A stretch of DNA of 64,000 nucleotides from Streptomyces olivaceus (lineage in GTDB: Bacteria > Actinomycetota > Actinomycetes > Streptomycetales > Streptomycetaceae): contig NZ_JOFH01000003.1 of assembly GCF_000721235.1 (NCBI RefSeq), positions 267,206 to 331,205 of the forward strand, in the 5' to 3' direction. Below the pieces are notes generated by a model. It was not told the origin of the DNA. It saw only the letters and a list, made by a program, of their open reading frames with translations, and ran no database searches. The position numbers and the translations under genes are program-made. This document shows positions 41,447 through 49,235 of the stretch, in pieces. Every line of letters starts with the position of its first letter. The first letter of the stretch is position 1.

Positions 41447-42151
41447 ATGCATGCCCAGATCATCCTGTTCGACGGCTTCGACCCGCTCGACGTCGTCGCC
41501 CCCTACGAGGTGCTGACCGCCGGCGGCACCGCCTCGGGGGGCGCGGTGACGGTGGAGCTGGTCTCCGCCGAGGGGCCGCGCGAGGTGGTGAGCGGCACCG
41601 GCGGGCTGGCCCTGCGCGCCACGGCCGCCCTCGCCCCGGACCGCCCCGGCCTGATCGTGATCCCCGGCGCGTCCGGGCGGGTGGGGGACCCCGCCGACGC
41701 CCCCACCGACGCCCCCGCCGACGGTGCCGGGACACCGGGATCCACGGGAGCGGACGAGTCCATTCCCGTACTGCTGGGCCGCACCCTGAACACCCGTCTG
41801 CCCGCGCTGCTCAAGGAGGCGATGGTCCATCCCGAGGTGGTGGTCGCGGGCGTCTGCGGCGGCTCACTCGTCCTGGCCATGGCCGGGCTCCTGGCGGGGC
41901 GCCGTGCCACGACCCACCACATGGGCCTGGACACGCTCGACGCCACCGGCGTGCACGCGGTGCGCGCCCGCGTGGTGGACGACGGCGACCTCGTCACCGG
42001 GGCCGGCGTCACCTCCGGCCTCGACCTCGCCCTCTACCTGCTGGAACGGGAGGTGGGCCCGCGCATCGCGCACGCCGTGGAGGAGCTCTTCGCCCATGAG
42101 CGCCGCGGCACCGTCTGGCGCGCCGAGGGCCCCGAACCCGCCCCGTTCTGA
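41447..42151 (+). CDS. DJ-1/PfpI-family protein
   Basis: 234 residues. AQIILFDGFDPLDVVAPYEV opens the flavodoxin-like fold. The nucleophile elbow is VVAGVCGGSLVLAMAGLLAG with Cys, followed by ATTHHMGLDTL and the C-terminal TGAGVTSGLDLALYLLEREV. This is the isonitrile hydratase/GATase1-like branch, often acting as amidase, hydratase or stress protein. An insertion rich in Ala/Asp/Pro/Gly (about 83-103) has low complexity (DPADAPTDAPADGAGTPG). CGGAGGG precedes the ATG. Monocistronic. Substrate unknown. Confidence 0.87.
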   Translation: MHAQIILFDGFDPLDVVAPYEVLTAGGTASGGAVTVELVSAEGPREVVSGTGGLALRATAALAPDRPGLIVIPGASGRVGDPADAPTDAPADGAGTPGSTGADESIPVLLGRTLNTRLPALLKEAMVHPEVVVAGVCGGSLVLAMAGLLAGRRATTHHMGLDTLDATGVHAVRARVVDDGDLVTGAGVTSGLDLALYLLEREVGPRIAHAVEELFAHERRGTVWRAEGPEPAPF

Positions 42152-42267
42152 CACCCGCCCGTGAAGACTCCGGGCACCTTCCGACCTCAATCCCCTTTGT
42201 GGTGTTTCACCCTTTTCCTCACTGGTGACTCGAACGGCGGACATCCACATGCGACGAGGTGAGAAAC

Positions 42268-42669
42268 ATGCTGGTGCTGGGTCTCCTGCTCATGGCGGGC
42301 GCCGCCGCCTTCGCGGGCCTGCTGATCGCGTACAACCTGTCCGGCGGTCCGGACTACACGGTGACTCTCCTGGGGAGCGATCCATTCACGATCAGTACGC
42401 TCGGAGCCTTCCTCGGCGGTATCGCCCTGACCTTGATCTTCGGCCTGGGCATGTGGATGCTCCTGGCCGGAACGGTACTGGCGCGCCACCGCAGCAAGAA
42501 GCGCCGCAGGGACCGGGAGTCCGCCAAGCAGGCCGCGACGGAGCGTGACGTACTGGCCGGCCGGCTGGAGGACGGCGGCTCGACCACCGACGCGGGGAGC
42601 GAGGCCGCCGGGCACCGTCGGCCGGCGGCCCACCGGCCGGGGTGGCTGCGGCCGCACGGCCACCACTGA
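42268..42669 (+). CDS. Small two-span membrane protein
   Basis: 133 residues from the ATG at 42268, with GAGGTGAG just upstream; a GTG three codons earlier overlaps that site. First span LVLGLLLMAGAAAFAGLLIA, second span TLGAFLGGIALTLIFGLGMW. A basic RHRSKKRRRDRESAKQAATE segment follows, likely cytoplasmic, and a His/Pro/Gly-rich tail. The layout resembles LapA-like proteins of Streptomyces. Function unknown. It is followed by a strong terminator. Confidence 0.72.
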   Translation: MLVLGLLLMAGAAAFAGLLIAYNLSGGPDYTVTLLGSDPFTISTLGAFLGGIALTLIFGLGMWMLLAGTVLARHRSKKRRRDRESAKQAATERDVLAGRLEDGGSTTDAGSEAAGHRRPAAHRPGWLRPHGHH

Positions 42670-42685
42670 GGACGGGAAGGGCGGT

Positions 42686-42721
42686 CGGTGCCGCGATCCG
42701 CGCAAGCGGATCGCGGCACCG
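42686..42721. terminator. Strong bidirectional terminator
   Basis: A perfect 16-bp stem (42686-42701 with 42706-42721) is closed by a GCAA tetraloop, a stable GNRA-class loop. It lies between the stops of the rightward membrane-protein gene and the leftward LuxR-type gene, so it should end both transcripts. Confidence 0.88.
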
Positions 42722-42760
42722 CCGCCTGCCACGGGCCGCAGCCGGGGAGCCCCCGCGCAA

Positions 42761-45472
42761 TCAGCCGCCGAGGCCGGGAAGGTCGCGGAGCTGCCTGCGG
42801 GAGCCGATGCCGAGCTTGCGGAAGATGTTGCGCAGGTGGGCGTCGACGGTGCGCGGGGAGAGGAAGAGCCGGGCGGCGACCTCCTTGGAGGTGGCGCCGG
42901 TGCCGACCAGCCGGGCGATGCAGACCTCCTGCTCGGTGAGCCCGACGAGGCCGGGCCCGGAGCGGGTGCGGGCGGGTTCGCCCGCGGCACGCAGTTCCCC
43001 GGCGGCCCGCCGGGCGAACGCCTCGGCGCCGACGTCGGTCAGCATCTCGTGGGCGAGCCGCAGCTGTTGACGGCACTCCCGGCCACGCCGCGCCCGGCGC
43101 AGCCACTGCCCGTACAGGAGGCGGGCCCTGGCCCGGTACGGGACCAGCGGGCTCTCGTCGAGGTGTTCGACGGCCTGGCGGTAGTCGTCCTCGACGCCGG
43201 TCACCAGGCCCCGCGCGTACGCGGCGATGCCGAGACCCGTGGGAGTGCCGACGGCGTCGGTGCGCTCGGTCAGCGAGGCGAGGGCGGTGACGGCGGTCGC
43301 GTGCTCGCCGCAGCGGACGGCCGCCTCGATCAGCTCGGGCAGGGAGAAGCCCGCGAGGAAGAGGTCGCCGTCGGCCACGGCCTGCCGGGCCGCGTCCAGC
43401 GCGGTCGGATGGTCGCCGAGGGCGTTGTGCAGCAGCGCCTTCGCCCAGTGCGTGTTGGCGATCAGCTGTCCGGCGCCCGTCGCCCGCGCCGCGGCGGTGA
43501 CCGACGCGAAGAGCGGCAGCGCCTCCTCCCGGCGGCCGCGCATCGCGGCAAGTTGCAGCCGGTGATAGGTCACCGGGTGGCCGTCCGTGGCGTCGGCGAT
43601 CGCCTCCTCCTCGGCGATCGCCGCCATCGCCCGTCCGAGGTCGCCGGTGAGGACGGCGTAGGACGCCGATTGGGCGAGTCCCAGGCGCAGCAGGTGCGGC
43701 GATCCGGCGTCACGGCCGGCGCGCACCAGCCACTCGGCGATGGTCGCGTGGGTGTGCGGATCCCACAGTTCACCGGCGAGCATGGCGGCGAGCGCGGGAC
43801 GGCGGGTCCACAGGGGGGTGGTGTCGCCGTCGAGGACGCTGCGCATCAGCGGGTATGCGGCCCGGTGCCCGTCCGCGGCCAGCCGGATCAACGCGTCCAG
43901 GACGTCGGGGCTGGTCGACGGCGGTGCGGACCGCGCCTCGGCCAGCACCCTGTCCATCACACCGGTGGCCCGGCCCACGACCAGGCTCATCTCCACCGCG
44001 TCAAGGAAGCAGTCGCGGGACCTTTCGGGGTCGAGGTCCGCCAGGTGCCGCGCGGCGCGCAGCACGAAGGCGGGGCCCCTCTCGTCGGTGCGCCGCAGGA
44101 AGGCGAGCCGGCCCCTCAACAGGTCGACGCGGGCCTGCCGGCCGGTGTCCGGCGCGGTGTCCTCGACGGTGGTCAGGAGCCGTGCCGCCGCGTCGACGGC
44201 GCCCGCGTCGGCGTGGGCCCGCACGGCGGTGAGCGTCCGTTCGGCCCGTTCGCCGGCGCCCGGCGACAGGGCCGCCGCGCGTTCGAGGAAGGCCGCCGCG
44301 GCCGCCGTTCCGCCCCGCGAGCGGGCCCGGGCCGCGGATCGTTCCAGTTCCGCGGCGACCTCCTCGTCGGGGCCCGTGCAGGCCTGGGCCCGGTGCCAGG
44401 CCCGCCGGTCGGGGTCGGCGGCCGGGTCGGTGACCTCGGCCAGCACCCGGTGGGCCAGCCGGCACAGCCGGGCGTCCGCCGCCCGGTAGACCGCGGACCT
44501 GGCCAGCGGGTGGCAGAAGCGGACGCGGGTGCCGAAGTCGATCAGCCCGGTGGCGGTCGCCGCCGCGCCTGCCTCCTCCGGGTCGATCCCCAGGCGCCCC
44601 GCGGCGGGCCACAGCAGGCCCGGGTCACCCGTCGGGTCGGCGCTCGCGACGGTCAGCAGCAGTCGCGCGCCCTCGGGCAGACCGACCAGGCGGGACCGGT
44701 AACCGCGTTCGATCCGCGTGGGCACCGACGCGGTGTCCGGCGGCGCGAACCCGCCGGCCCGGGGCAGTTCGAGCAGGGCCAGGGGGTTGCCGCCCGCCTC
44801 GGCGACGATCTGCTCGCGGACCCGGGCGTCGAGCGTCACGTGGCTCGGGGCCGAGAGCAGCGTCCGGGCGTCGGTGTCGCTCAGCCCGCCGAGGAGCAGG
44901 CCGGGCAGCTCGTCCAGCTCGCCGGACGCACTGGGGCCGCGGACGGCGAACAGCAGGGCGACGGGTTCGCCGGCGACCCGGCGGGCGAGGAACGCCAGTA
45001 CCTTCAACGACGCCTTGTCCAGCCACTGCGCGTCGTCGATCAGACAGAGGAGCGGACGCTCGCGGGCCGCCGAGGACAGCAGCGCCAGGGCCGCGAGGCC
45101 GATGCGGAACACGTCCGCCGCCTCCGCGCCCAGACCGAAGGTGTTCCGCAGGGTCTCGGCGTGCTCGGCGGGCAGCTGCGCGAGGCGCGGCAGCAGCGGC
45201 GCGCACAGGTGGTGGAGGGCGGCGAACGGCAGTTCCTCCTCGTACTGCGCCCCGGACGCCCGGACGGTCCGCAGGCCGCCGGCCGTCCGGGCGTGCTCCA
45301 GGAGTGCGGTCTTGCCCATGCCCGCCTCGCCGAGCAGCACCAGTGCCCCGCCCCGGCCCGCGCGCGCGGCACCGGTCAGCTCGTCGATGTGCGCGATCTC
45401 GTCCCGTCGGCCGACGAGTCGGGCCCCCGGCCCGCGGGGTGGCGCGGCGGAGCCGGTCACGGGAGGCTTCAC
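42761..45472 (-). CDS. LuxR-family ATPase regulator (LAL-type)
   Basis: About 903 residues if started at the GTG 45472. The open frame continues 61 codons further through repetitive sequence, so the start is uncertain. AAA-type NTPase: Walker A in LVLLGEAGMGKTALLEHA, Walker B in LLCLIDDAQWLDKASLKVLA. A long TPR-like helical middle follows. The C-terminal LuxR HTH reads LTEQEVCIARLVGTGATSKE and VAARLFLSPRTVDAHLRNIF. Such LAL/MalT-like regulators are ATP-dependent activators of metabolic or antibiotic genes. Its targets are not evident; the nearest genes are a small membrane protein and an SRPBCC protein. Confidence 0.88.
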   Translation of the reverse strand: MKPPVTGSAAPPRGPGARLVGRRDEIAHIDELTGAARAGRGGALVLLGEAGMGKTALLEHARTAGGLRTVRASGAQYEEELPFAALHHLCAPLLPRLAQLPAEHAETLRNTFGLGAEAADVFRIGLAALALLSSAARERPLLCLIDDAQWLDKASLKVLAFLARRVAGEPVALLFAVRGPSASGELDELPGLLLGGLSDTDARTLLSAPSHVTLDARVREQIVAEAGGNPLALLELPRAGGFAPPDTASVPTRIERGYRSRLVGLPEGARLLLTVASADPTGDPGLLWPAAGRLGIDPEEAGAAATATGLIDFGTRVRFCHPLARSAVYRAADARLCRLAHRVLAEVTDPAADPDRRAWHRAQACTGPDEEVAAELERSAARARSRGGTAAAAAFLERAAALSPGAGERAERTLTAVRAHADAGAVDAAARLLTTVEDTAPDTGRQARVDLLRGRLAFLRRTDERGPAFVLRAARHLADLDPERSRDCFLDAVEMSLVVGRATGVMDRVLAEARSAPPSTSPDVLDALIRLAADGHRAAYPLMRSVLDGDTTPLWTRRPALAAMLAGELWDPHTHATIAEWLVRAGRDAGSPHLLRLGLAQSASYAVLTGDLGRAMAAIAEEEAIADATDGHPVTYHRLQLAAMRGRREEALPLFASVTAAARATGAGQLIANTHWAKALLHNALGDHPTALDAARQAVADGDLFLAGFSLPELIEAAVRCGEHATAVTALASLTERTDAVGTPTGLGIAAYARGLVTGVEDDYRQAVEHLDESPLVPYRARARLLYGQWLRRARRGRECRQQLRLAHEMLTDVGAEAFARRAAGELRAAGEPARTRSGPGLVGLTEQEVCIARLVGTGATSKEVAARLFLSPRTVDAHLRNIFRKLGIGSRRQLRDLPGLGG

Positions 45473-45555
45473 GGCGGTCCCGTCGGCAGTCCGGGCGTCC
45501 GCACGTGACCGCCGGGCGCTCCGGAGGGAGGCCGCCCGAGGCGGCTCCGGGCGAG

Positions 45556-45616
45556 CCGAGGAGGGGGGATACGGGCGGGCCGAGAGGGGATGCGGGCGGG
45601 CCGAGGGGGGATGCGG
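45556..45616. repeat. Short tandem repeat upstream of the LuxR-type gene
   Basis: Three imperfect units of 21-24 bp, each starting CCGAG and containing GGGGATGCGGGCGGG-like sequence. They lie in the 266-bp gap between the LuxR-type and SRPBCC genes. If the long frame were translated, they would give a Ser-Ala-Arg-Pro repeat, which argues against that being the true N-terminus. Confidence 0.65.
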
Positions 45617-45738
45617 CTCATGGGTCGTCCTTCGTGGAAGCGCCCCTCCCGGCACAACAGGCAGGCAGTCGGCCGGGACGGCACGGGAGGCGGCCGGGGT
45701 CCCGGCCCCGCGCCGGGCGGGGCCGGGGAGAGGACGGG

Positions 45739-46386
45739 TCAGCAGCCGGCGCGGGATTCCGCCGCGGCCTTGAGGTCCTTCAGCCAGACCTCCAGGCCCG
45801 CGCCGAGCGCCTCGGTCGAGAGGTCGACGTCCGCCTCGGCCTGGTCACCGGTCCAGGTCTCCTCGGTGCGCACGAGGGTGCCGCCCCTGACCTTGGTGAA
45901 GGTCCAGACGTGCGTTCCCTCGTCGATGTGGATCGCCTCGCTGGTCGCGGGGCCGGTCCAGCGGACGCACTGGTCGCGCCGGAGCTGCTGGACGGTCGAG
46001 GTGACCTCCAGGGTCGTCGCGGGCGTGGCGGGGGTGGCCGGGACCGGGGTGGTCCACCGGAAGGCGGAGCCCGGACGCAGGGGTCCGTGGTCGAGGCGCT
46101 CACTGGTGGAGACGGCGTCCTGCCAGGTCGGCCACTGCTCGACGTCCGTCTGCGTCCTGAAGACGGTGCTCAGCGGTGCGTCGATCAGGATCTGGGAGCG
46201 GTAGCGGACGACGGCGTCGGGGTCGGTGCCCTGCCCGCGGCACTCGATCGCGCCGGTGTGACCGTCGTGGTGGCGGCCGGAGGCGGCCTGCGCGGGCCCG
46301 GTGGCCGCGAGGACCGTGCCGGCCGCGGCGAGACAGAGGGCGAGCGCCGTCGTGTGCTTGGCGAAACGGGAACGGGTCAGGGACAT
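45739..46386 (-). CDS. Secreted SRPBCC-family protein
   Basis: 215 residues. A Sec signal (SRFAKHTTALALCLAAAGTV, then LAATGPAQAAS) directs export. The mature part is an SRPBCC/START-like polyketide cyclase fold: YRSQILIDAPLSTVFRTQTD, VEQWPTWQDAV, THVWTFTKVRGGTLVRTEET-W. Such proteins bind hydrophobic ligands in a deep cavity. Two Cys pairs may form disulfides outside the cell. The 136-bp gap to the divergent TetR gene contains several palindromes, so TetR probably controls this gene. Ligand and role are unknown; a secreted member is unusual for the family. Confidence 0.82.
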   Translation of the reverse strand: MSLTRSRFAKHTTALALCLAAAGTVLAATGPAQAASGRHHDGHTGAIECRGQGTDPDAVVRYRSQILIDAPLSTVFRTQTDVEQWPTWQDAVSTSERLDHGPLRPGSAFRWTTPVPATPATPATTLEVTSTVQQLRRDQCVRWTGPATSEAIHIDEGTHVWTFTKVRGGTLVRTEETWTGDQAEADVDLSTEALGAGLEVWLKDLKAAAESRAGC

Positions 46387-46440
46387 GGATCGGGTTCCTT
46401 CTGTAGGGAGCCGAGTGTTCGGCAGTGGATTCCGCAGGAA

Positions 46441-46454
46441 CTTACAGACGTAAG
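46441..46454. promoter_or_regulatory. Palindrome, candidate TetR operator 1
   Basis: CTTACAGACGTAAG has perfect 5-bp arms (CTTAC/GTAAG) in the divergent gap between the SRPBCC and TetR genes. A related CCTACGGGCGTAATAAGG follows at 46455-46472. The TTAC/GTAA half-site recurs in the site at 46491-46516. Confidence 0.6.
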
Positions 46455-46490
46455 CCTACGGGCGTAATAAGGCGGCACACAAGCATGTAC

Positions 46491-46516
46491 AACCTTAAGT
46501 TTTGCGTCGTAAGGTT
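46491..46516. promoter_or_regulatory. Inverted repeat, candidate TetR operator 2
   Basis: AACCTTA (46491-46497) and TAAGGTT (46510-46516) are perfect 7-bp arms around a 12-bp centre. They end 6 bp before the TetR start codon. A repressor bound here would block its own translation start region or promoter, which fits autoregulation. Confidence 0.6.
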
Positions 46517-46522
46517 ACGAGC

Positions 46523-47182
46523 ATGAGACAAGCCGAGGAGACAACGCCGGGACCACCCCCGCGAGTCCGCGCACGCAACCGGCGGGGCGAGGGCGGCCGA
46601 CTGCGGGAGGACATCGTCTTCGCCGCCGCGGCGCTGCTGGACGAGACCGGCGACGAGCGTGCGATCACCCTGCGATCGGTCGCCCGCCGGGTCGGGATCT
46701 CCGCACCCTCGATCTATCCGCACTTCGCCGACCAGCCCGCGATCATGCTGGCCGTCGTCCGGCGGGAGTTCGCCGCACTGGAGCGGCACCTGCGCACCGC
46801 CGTCCACCGGGCCGGCGACGACCCGCGGGACCGGCTCCGCGCCCTGTGCCGCGCCTACCTCGGTTACGCGCAGCGCCACCCCGGGCGCTACCGCACGATG
46901 TTCGGCGGCCTCTGGATGCCGACCCTCGACGGCAGTTCACTGACCGAGGAGGACCTGACCGGCCTCGGCACGACGGCCCTGGGCGTGGTCGCGGACACGC
47001 TCGCGGACTGCGTCGCCTCGGGCCAGTCCTCGGCGGCCGACCCGCGGCTCGACGCCGTCACCCTCTGGCTCTGCCTGCACGGGCTCGCCCAGCAGCGCGC
47101 CGTGAGCCGCACCTTCCCGTGGCCCGGGGAGAGCATCGCGGACGCCATCCTCACCCGTGTGGCCCGGCTCGAAGACGCCTGA
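46523..47182 (+). CDS. TetR-family regulator
   Basis: 219 residues from the ATG at 46523. DNA-binding helices: VFAAAALLDETGDERAITLR, SVARRVGISAPSIYPHFADQ and PAIMLAVVRREFAAL. A TetR_C_33-like ligand domain contains FGGLWMPTL and AVTLWLCLHGLAQQRAVSRT-FPW. It is divergent to the secreted SRPBCC gene and shares its palindrome-rich control region, the likely target. No ribosome site is obvious, because the inverted repeat occupies that position. Ligand unknown. Confidence 0.9.
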   Translation: MRQAEETTPGPPPRVRARNRRGEGGRLREDIVFAAAALLDETGDERAITLRSVARRVGISAPSIYPHFADQPAIMLAVVRREFAALERHLRTAVHRAGDDPRDRLRALCRAYLGYAQRHPGRYRTMFGGLWMPTLDGSSLTEEDLTGLGTTALGVVADTLADCVASGQSSAADPRLDAVTLWLCLHGLAQQRAVSRTFPWPGESIADAILTRVARLEDA

Positions 47183-47683
47183 CCGGGGCCTTCGCCGGCC
47201 GCGGGAGCCACGGACCGCCGACGGGACAATGCGATGCGGGTGGCGCGGAACATCGAATTCTCCTGGATCACAAGGTTCTCGGTGCGGGGGAACACCGAAC
47301 CAGGATTCCGGCCGCATTCCACGGTTCGCGTCGGCGATCACCACCTAGGGGCGCCGGTCCCGCGACGGCCGGTGGAACAAGTCTCAAAGCATGCTCACGA
47401 ATTGCACACATCCTCTCTACATACTGGTTCCGATGGTCTAGATTGACCGTGCTTCAGCTGTTCGGACATGAGGCGACCAATGATGATCTATGGGTGCGAC
47501 TGCCGGTAAAACAGGCAGCCGGGTCCACGCGTCGGGGATGGGGAGCAGCCGGCAGGTCGTGCGCGGGGAGGCGGGGGCCTCCCGTGGGGAGGAGCGGCGC
47601 GGCGCAGGGAGGCGGGGGCCTCCCGAGATGCACACAACAGTGTTGGGCGAATACGTCGTACCACTGGGGACCTGGGGGGTTCT
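47183..47683. other. 501-bp non-coding region ahead of the exopolysaccharide cluster
   Basis: No convincing gene: short frames here lack ribosome sites and family-like sequence. The part 47370-47500 is AT-richer than its surroundings and probably holds the promoter of the polysaccharide operon. TTGACC at 47443-47448 lacks a good -10. GGAAC at 47372-47376 might be an ECF-type -35. The 3' part has two copies of a perfect hairpin (47566-47583 and 47607-47624). The length suggests a long regulated leader. Confidence 0.5.
47566..47624 (+). repeat. Duplicated perfect hairpin in the leader of the polysaccharide operon
   Basis: GGGAGGC-GGGG-GCCTCCC occurs at 47566-47583 and again at 47607-47624, start to start 41 bp. 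Each is a perfect 7-bp stem with a GGGG loop. The last copy ends 59 bp before the transferase GTG. The pair could be RNA elements controlling readthrough or translation. Confidence 0.65.
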
Positions 47684-49165
47684 GTGCGACAAGGGGGACT
47701 GCTCAGCCCGTTCACGTCCACGGGCGGGCCCGTGGACGTGAACGGGGCGGTCGACCGGACCGGGACGGACTGGGAGCAGCGGTACCGCCGTACCGTGATC
47801 ACCAGCGACACCGTGACCACCGCCACCGTGGCGGCGGGCATCGGCAATTTCTTCGGGGTCCGGGACGCCGCCGACTGGCACGACAAGTGGGTCATCCTGG
47901 CGTGCGGCACCGAGGTGCTGGTGCTGGGTGCGCTCGCGGTGAGCCGTTCGTGGTCCCCGGCGGTACTCGGCCAGGGCGCCGAGGAATTCCGCCGGCTGGG
48001 CCGCTCACTGTTCATGGCGACCGTGGTGCTGGCGCTCGGCGGAATAGCGCTGACCTCGCGCAACATCAAACTCTGGATCTTCGTCGCCATTCCCGCCATC
48101 GCGGTCGTCACCATGATCGCGCGCTATTCGCTGCGCGTCCGGCTGCACCGGCAGCGCAAGAGGGGACGCTGCCTGAGGCCGGTGCTCGCTGCCGGGAGCC
48201 CCGCCACCGTCAGCGATCTGATCGCCCGGACCCGGAGGTTCCCGCACCTCGGGTGGCGGGTGGACGCGGTGTGCCTGACGGGCGGTCGCGGACCCGGCGG
48301 CGACCAGTTGGACGGAGTACCGGTCGTCGGCCCGCTGGCGGACGTCGCCGACCACGTCCACCGCCACGGCTACCGGGTCGTCGCGGTCACACCGGACCCG
48401 CACTGGTCGCCGCACCGGCTGCAGCGGCTGGCCTGGAACCTCGAGGGCAGTGACGCCGAGATGGTCGTCGCGCCCGTGCTGATGGAGGTGGCCGGCCCCC
48501 GGCTGCACGTGGACGCGGTGCTCGGCATCCCGCTGCTGCGGGTCAGCATGCCGGCCTTCACCGGCGGCCGGCGCGCGGTCAAGGAAGTCGTCGACCGGGT
48601 GGGCGCCACGCTGCTGCTGGTCGCCTTCGCACCGCTGATGGTGCTCGTCGCCCTGCTCGTCCTGGCCGACAGCCGGGGTGGCGTCCTTTACCGCCAGCGC
48701 CGGGTCGGCAAGGACGGCCGCGAGTTCACCATCGTCAAGTTCCGCACCATGGTCGCCGGGGCCGAGGGGGCGCGGGCCGCGCTGGCCGACCGCAACGAGG
48801 GCGCGGGCCTGCTGTTCAAGCTCCGCCGGGACCCGCGGGTGACCCGGGTGGGGGCGGTGCTGCGCCGGTACTCCGTCGACGAACTCCCCCAGCTCTTCAA
48901 CGTACTGACCGGATCGATGTCGCTCGTCGGCCCGCGGCCCCCGCTGCCGGAGGAGTCCGCCGCGTACGGCCCCGACATCCGAAGACGGCTGCTGGTCAAA
49001 CCCGGCCTCACCGGCCTGTGGCAGATCAGCGGACGCAGCGACCTGCCGTGGGAGGAGGCGGTCCGGCTGGACCTGCGGTACGTGGAGGACTGGTCGCTCG
49101 CCCTGGACACGGTGATCTTGTGGAAGACCCTGCGCGCGGTGCTCCTCGGACAGGGGGCCTACTGA
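47684..49165 (+). CDS. Polyprenyl-phosphate sugar-1-phosphate transferase (exopolysaccharide priming enzyme)
   Basis: 493 residues from a GTG with GGGGGG upstream; an in-frame GTG at 47732 is an alternative. Several membrane spans lie between about 65 and 150 (WVILACGTEVLVLGALAVSR, LFMATVVLALGGIALTSRNI). A CoA-binding-like middle region follows (RPVLAAGSPATVSDLIARTR). The C-terminal bacterial sugar transferase domain has YRQRRVGKDGREFTIVKFRT, DELPQLFNVLTGSMSLVGPR-PPLP and LVKPGLTGLWQISGRSDLPW. It attaches the first sugar-phosphate to undecaprenyl phosphate (WbaP/CpsE type) and starts repeat-unit synthesis. First gene of the cluster; an unusual 15-bp inverted repeat lies in its first codons. 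Confidence 0.92.
   Translation: MRQGGLLSPFTSTGGPVDVNGAVDRTGTDWEQRYRRTVITSDTVTTATVAAGIGNFFGVRDAADWHDKWVILACGTEVLVLGALAVSRSWSPAVLGQGAEEFRRLGRSLFMATVVLALGGIALTSRNIKLWIFVAIPAIAVVTMIARYSLRVRLHRQRKRGRCLRPVLAAGSPATVSDLIARTRRFPHLGWRVDAVCLTGGRGPGGDQLDGVPVVGPLADVADHVHRHGYRVVAVTPDPHWSPHRLQRLAWNLEGSDAEMVVAPVLMEVAGPRLHVDAVLGIPLLRVSMPAFTGGRRAVKEVVDRVGATLLLVAFAPLMVLVALLVLADSRGGVLYRQRRVGKDGREFTIVKFRTMVAGAEGARAALADRNEGAGLLFKLRRDPRVTRVGAVLRRYSVDELPQLFNVLTGSMSLVGPRPPLPEESAAYGPDIRRRLLVKPGLTGLWQISGRSDLPWEEAVRLDLRYVEDWSLALDTVILWKTLRAVLLGQGAY
47711..47742. repeat. Perfect 15-bp inverted repeat in the 5' end of the transferase gene
   Basis: TTCACGTCCACGGGC (47711-47725), 2-bp centre GG, then its exact reverse complement (47728-47742). 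It lies at codons 10-20 if translation starts at 47684, or across the alternative GTG at 47732. As RNA it would form a very stable hairpin over the translation start zone. Confidence 0.85.
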
Positions 49166-49235
49166 TGAGCCGGGTACGTCGGGCCGGTGCACGGACCGCA
49201 GGCCGCCGGGGCCTGCCTGGGGGGAGGAACGGGTC

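Noticed and set aside
45473..45655. 61-codon N-terminal extension of the LuxR-type regulator
   Set aside because: The sequence is a DNA tandem repeat giving Ser-Ala-Arg-Pro units, and no ribosome site precedes it; the GTG at 45472 was preferred, with doubt.
47234..47446. 70-codon plus-strand frame in the leader before the polysaccharide cluster
   Set aside because: No ribosome site, no recognisable family and mixed composition; treated as non-coding leader.
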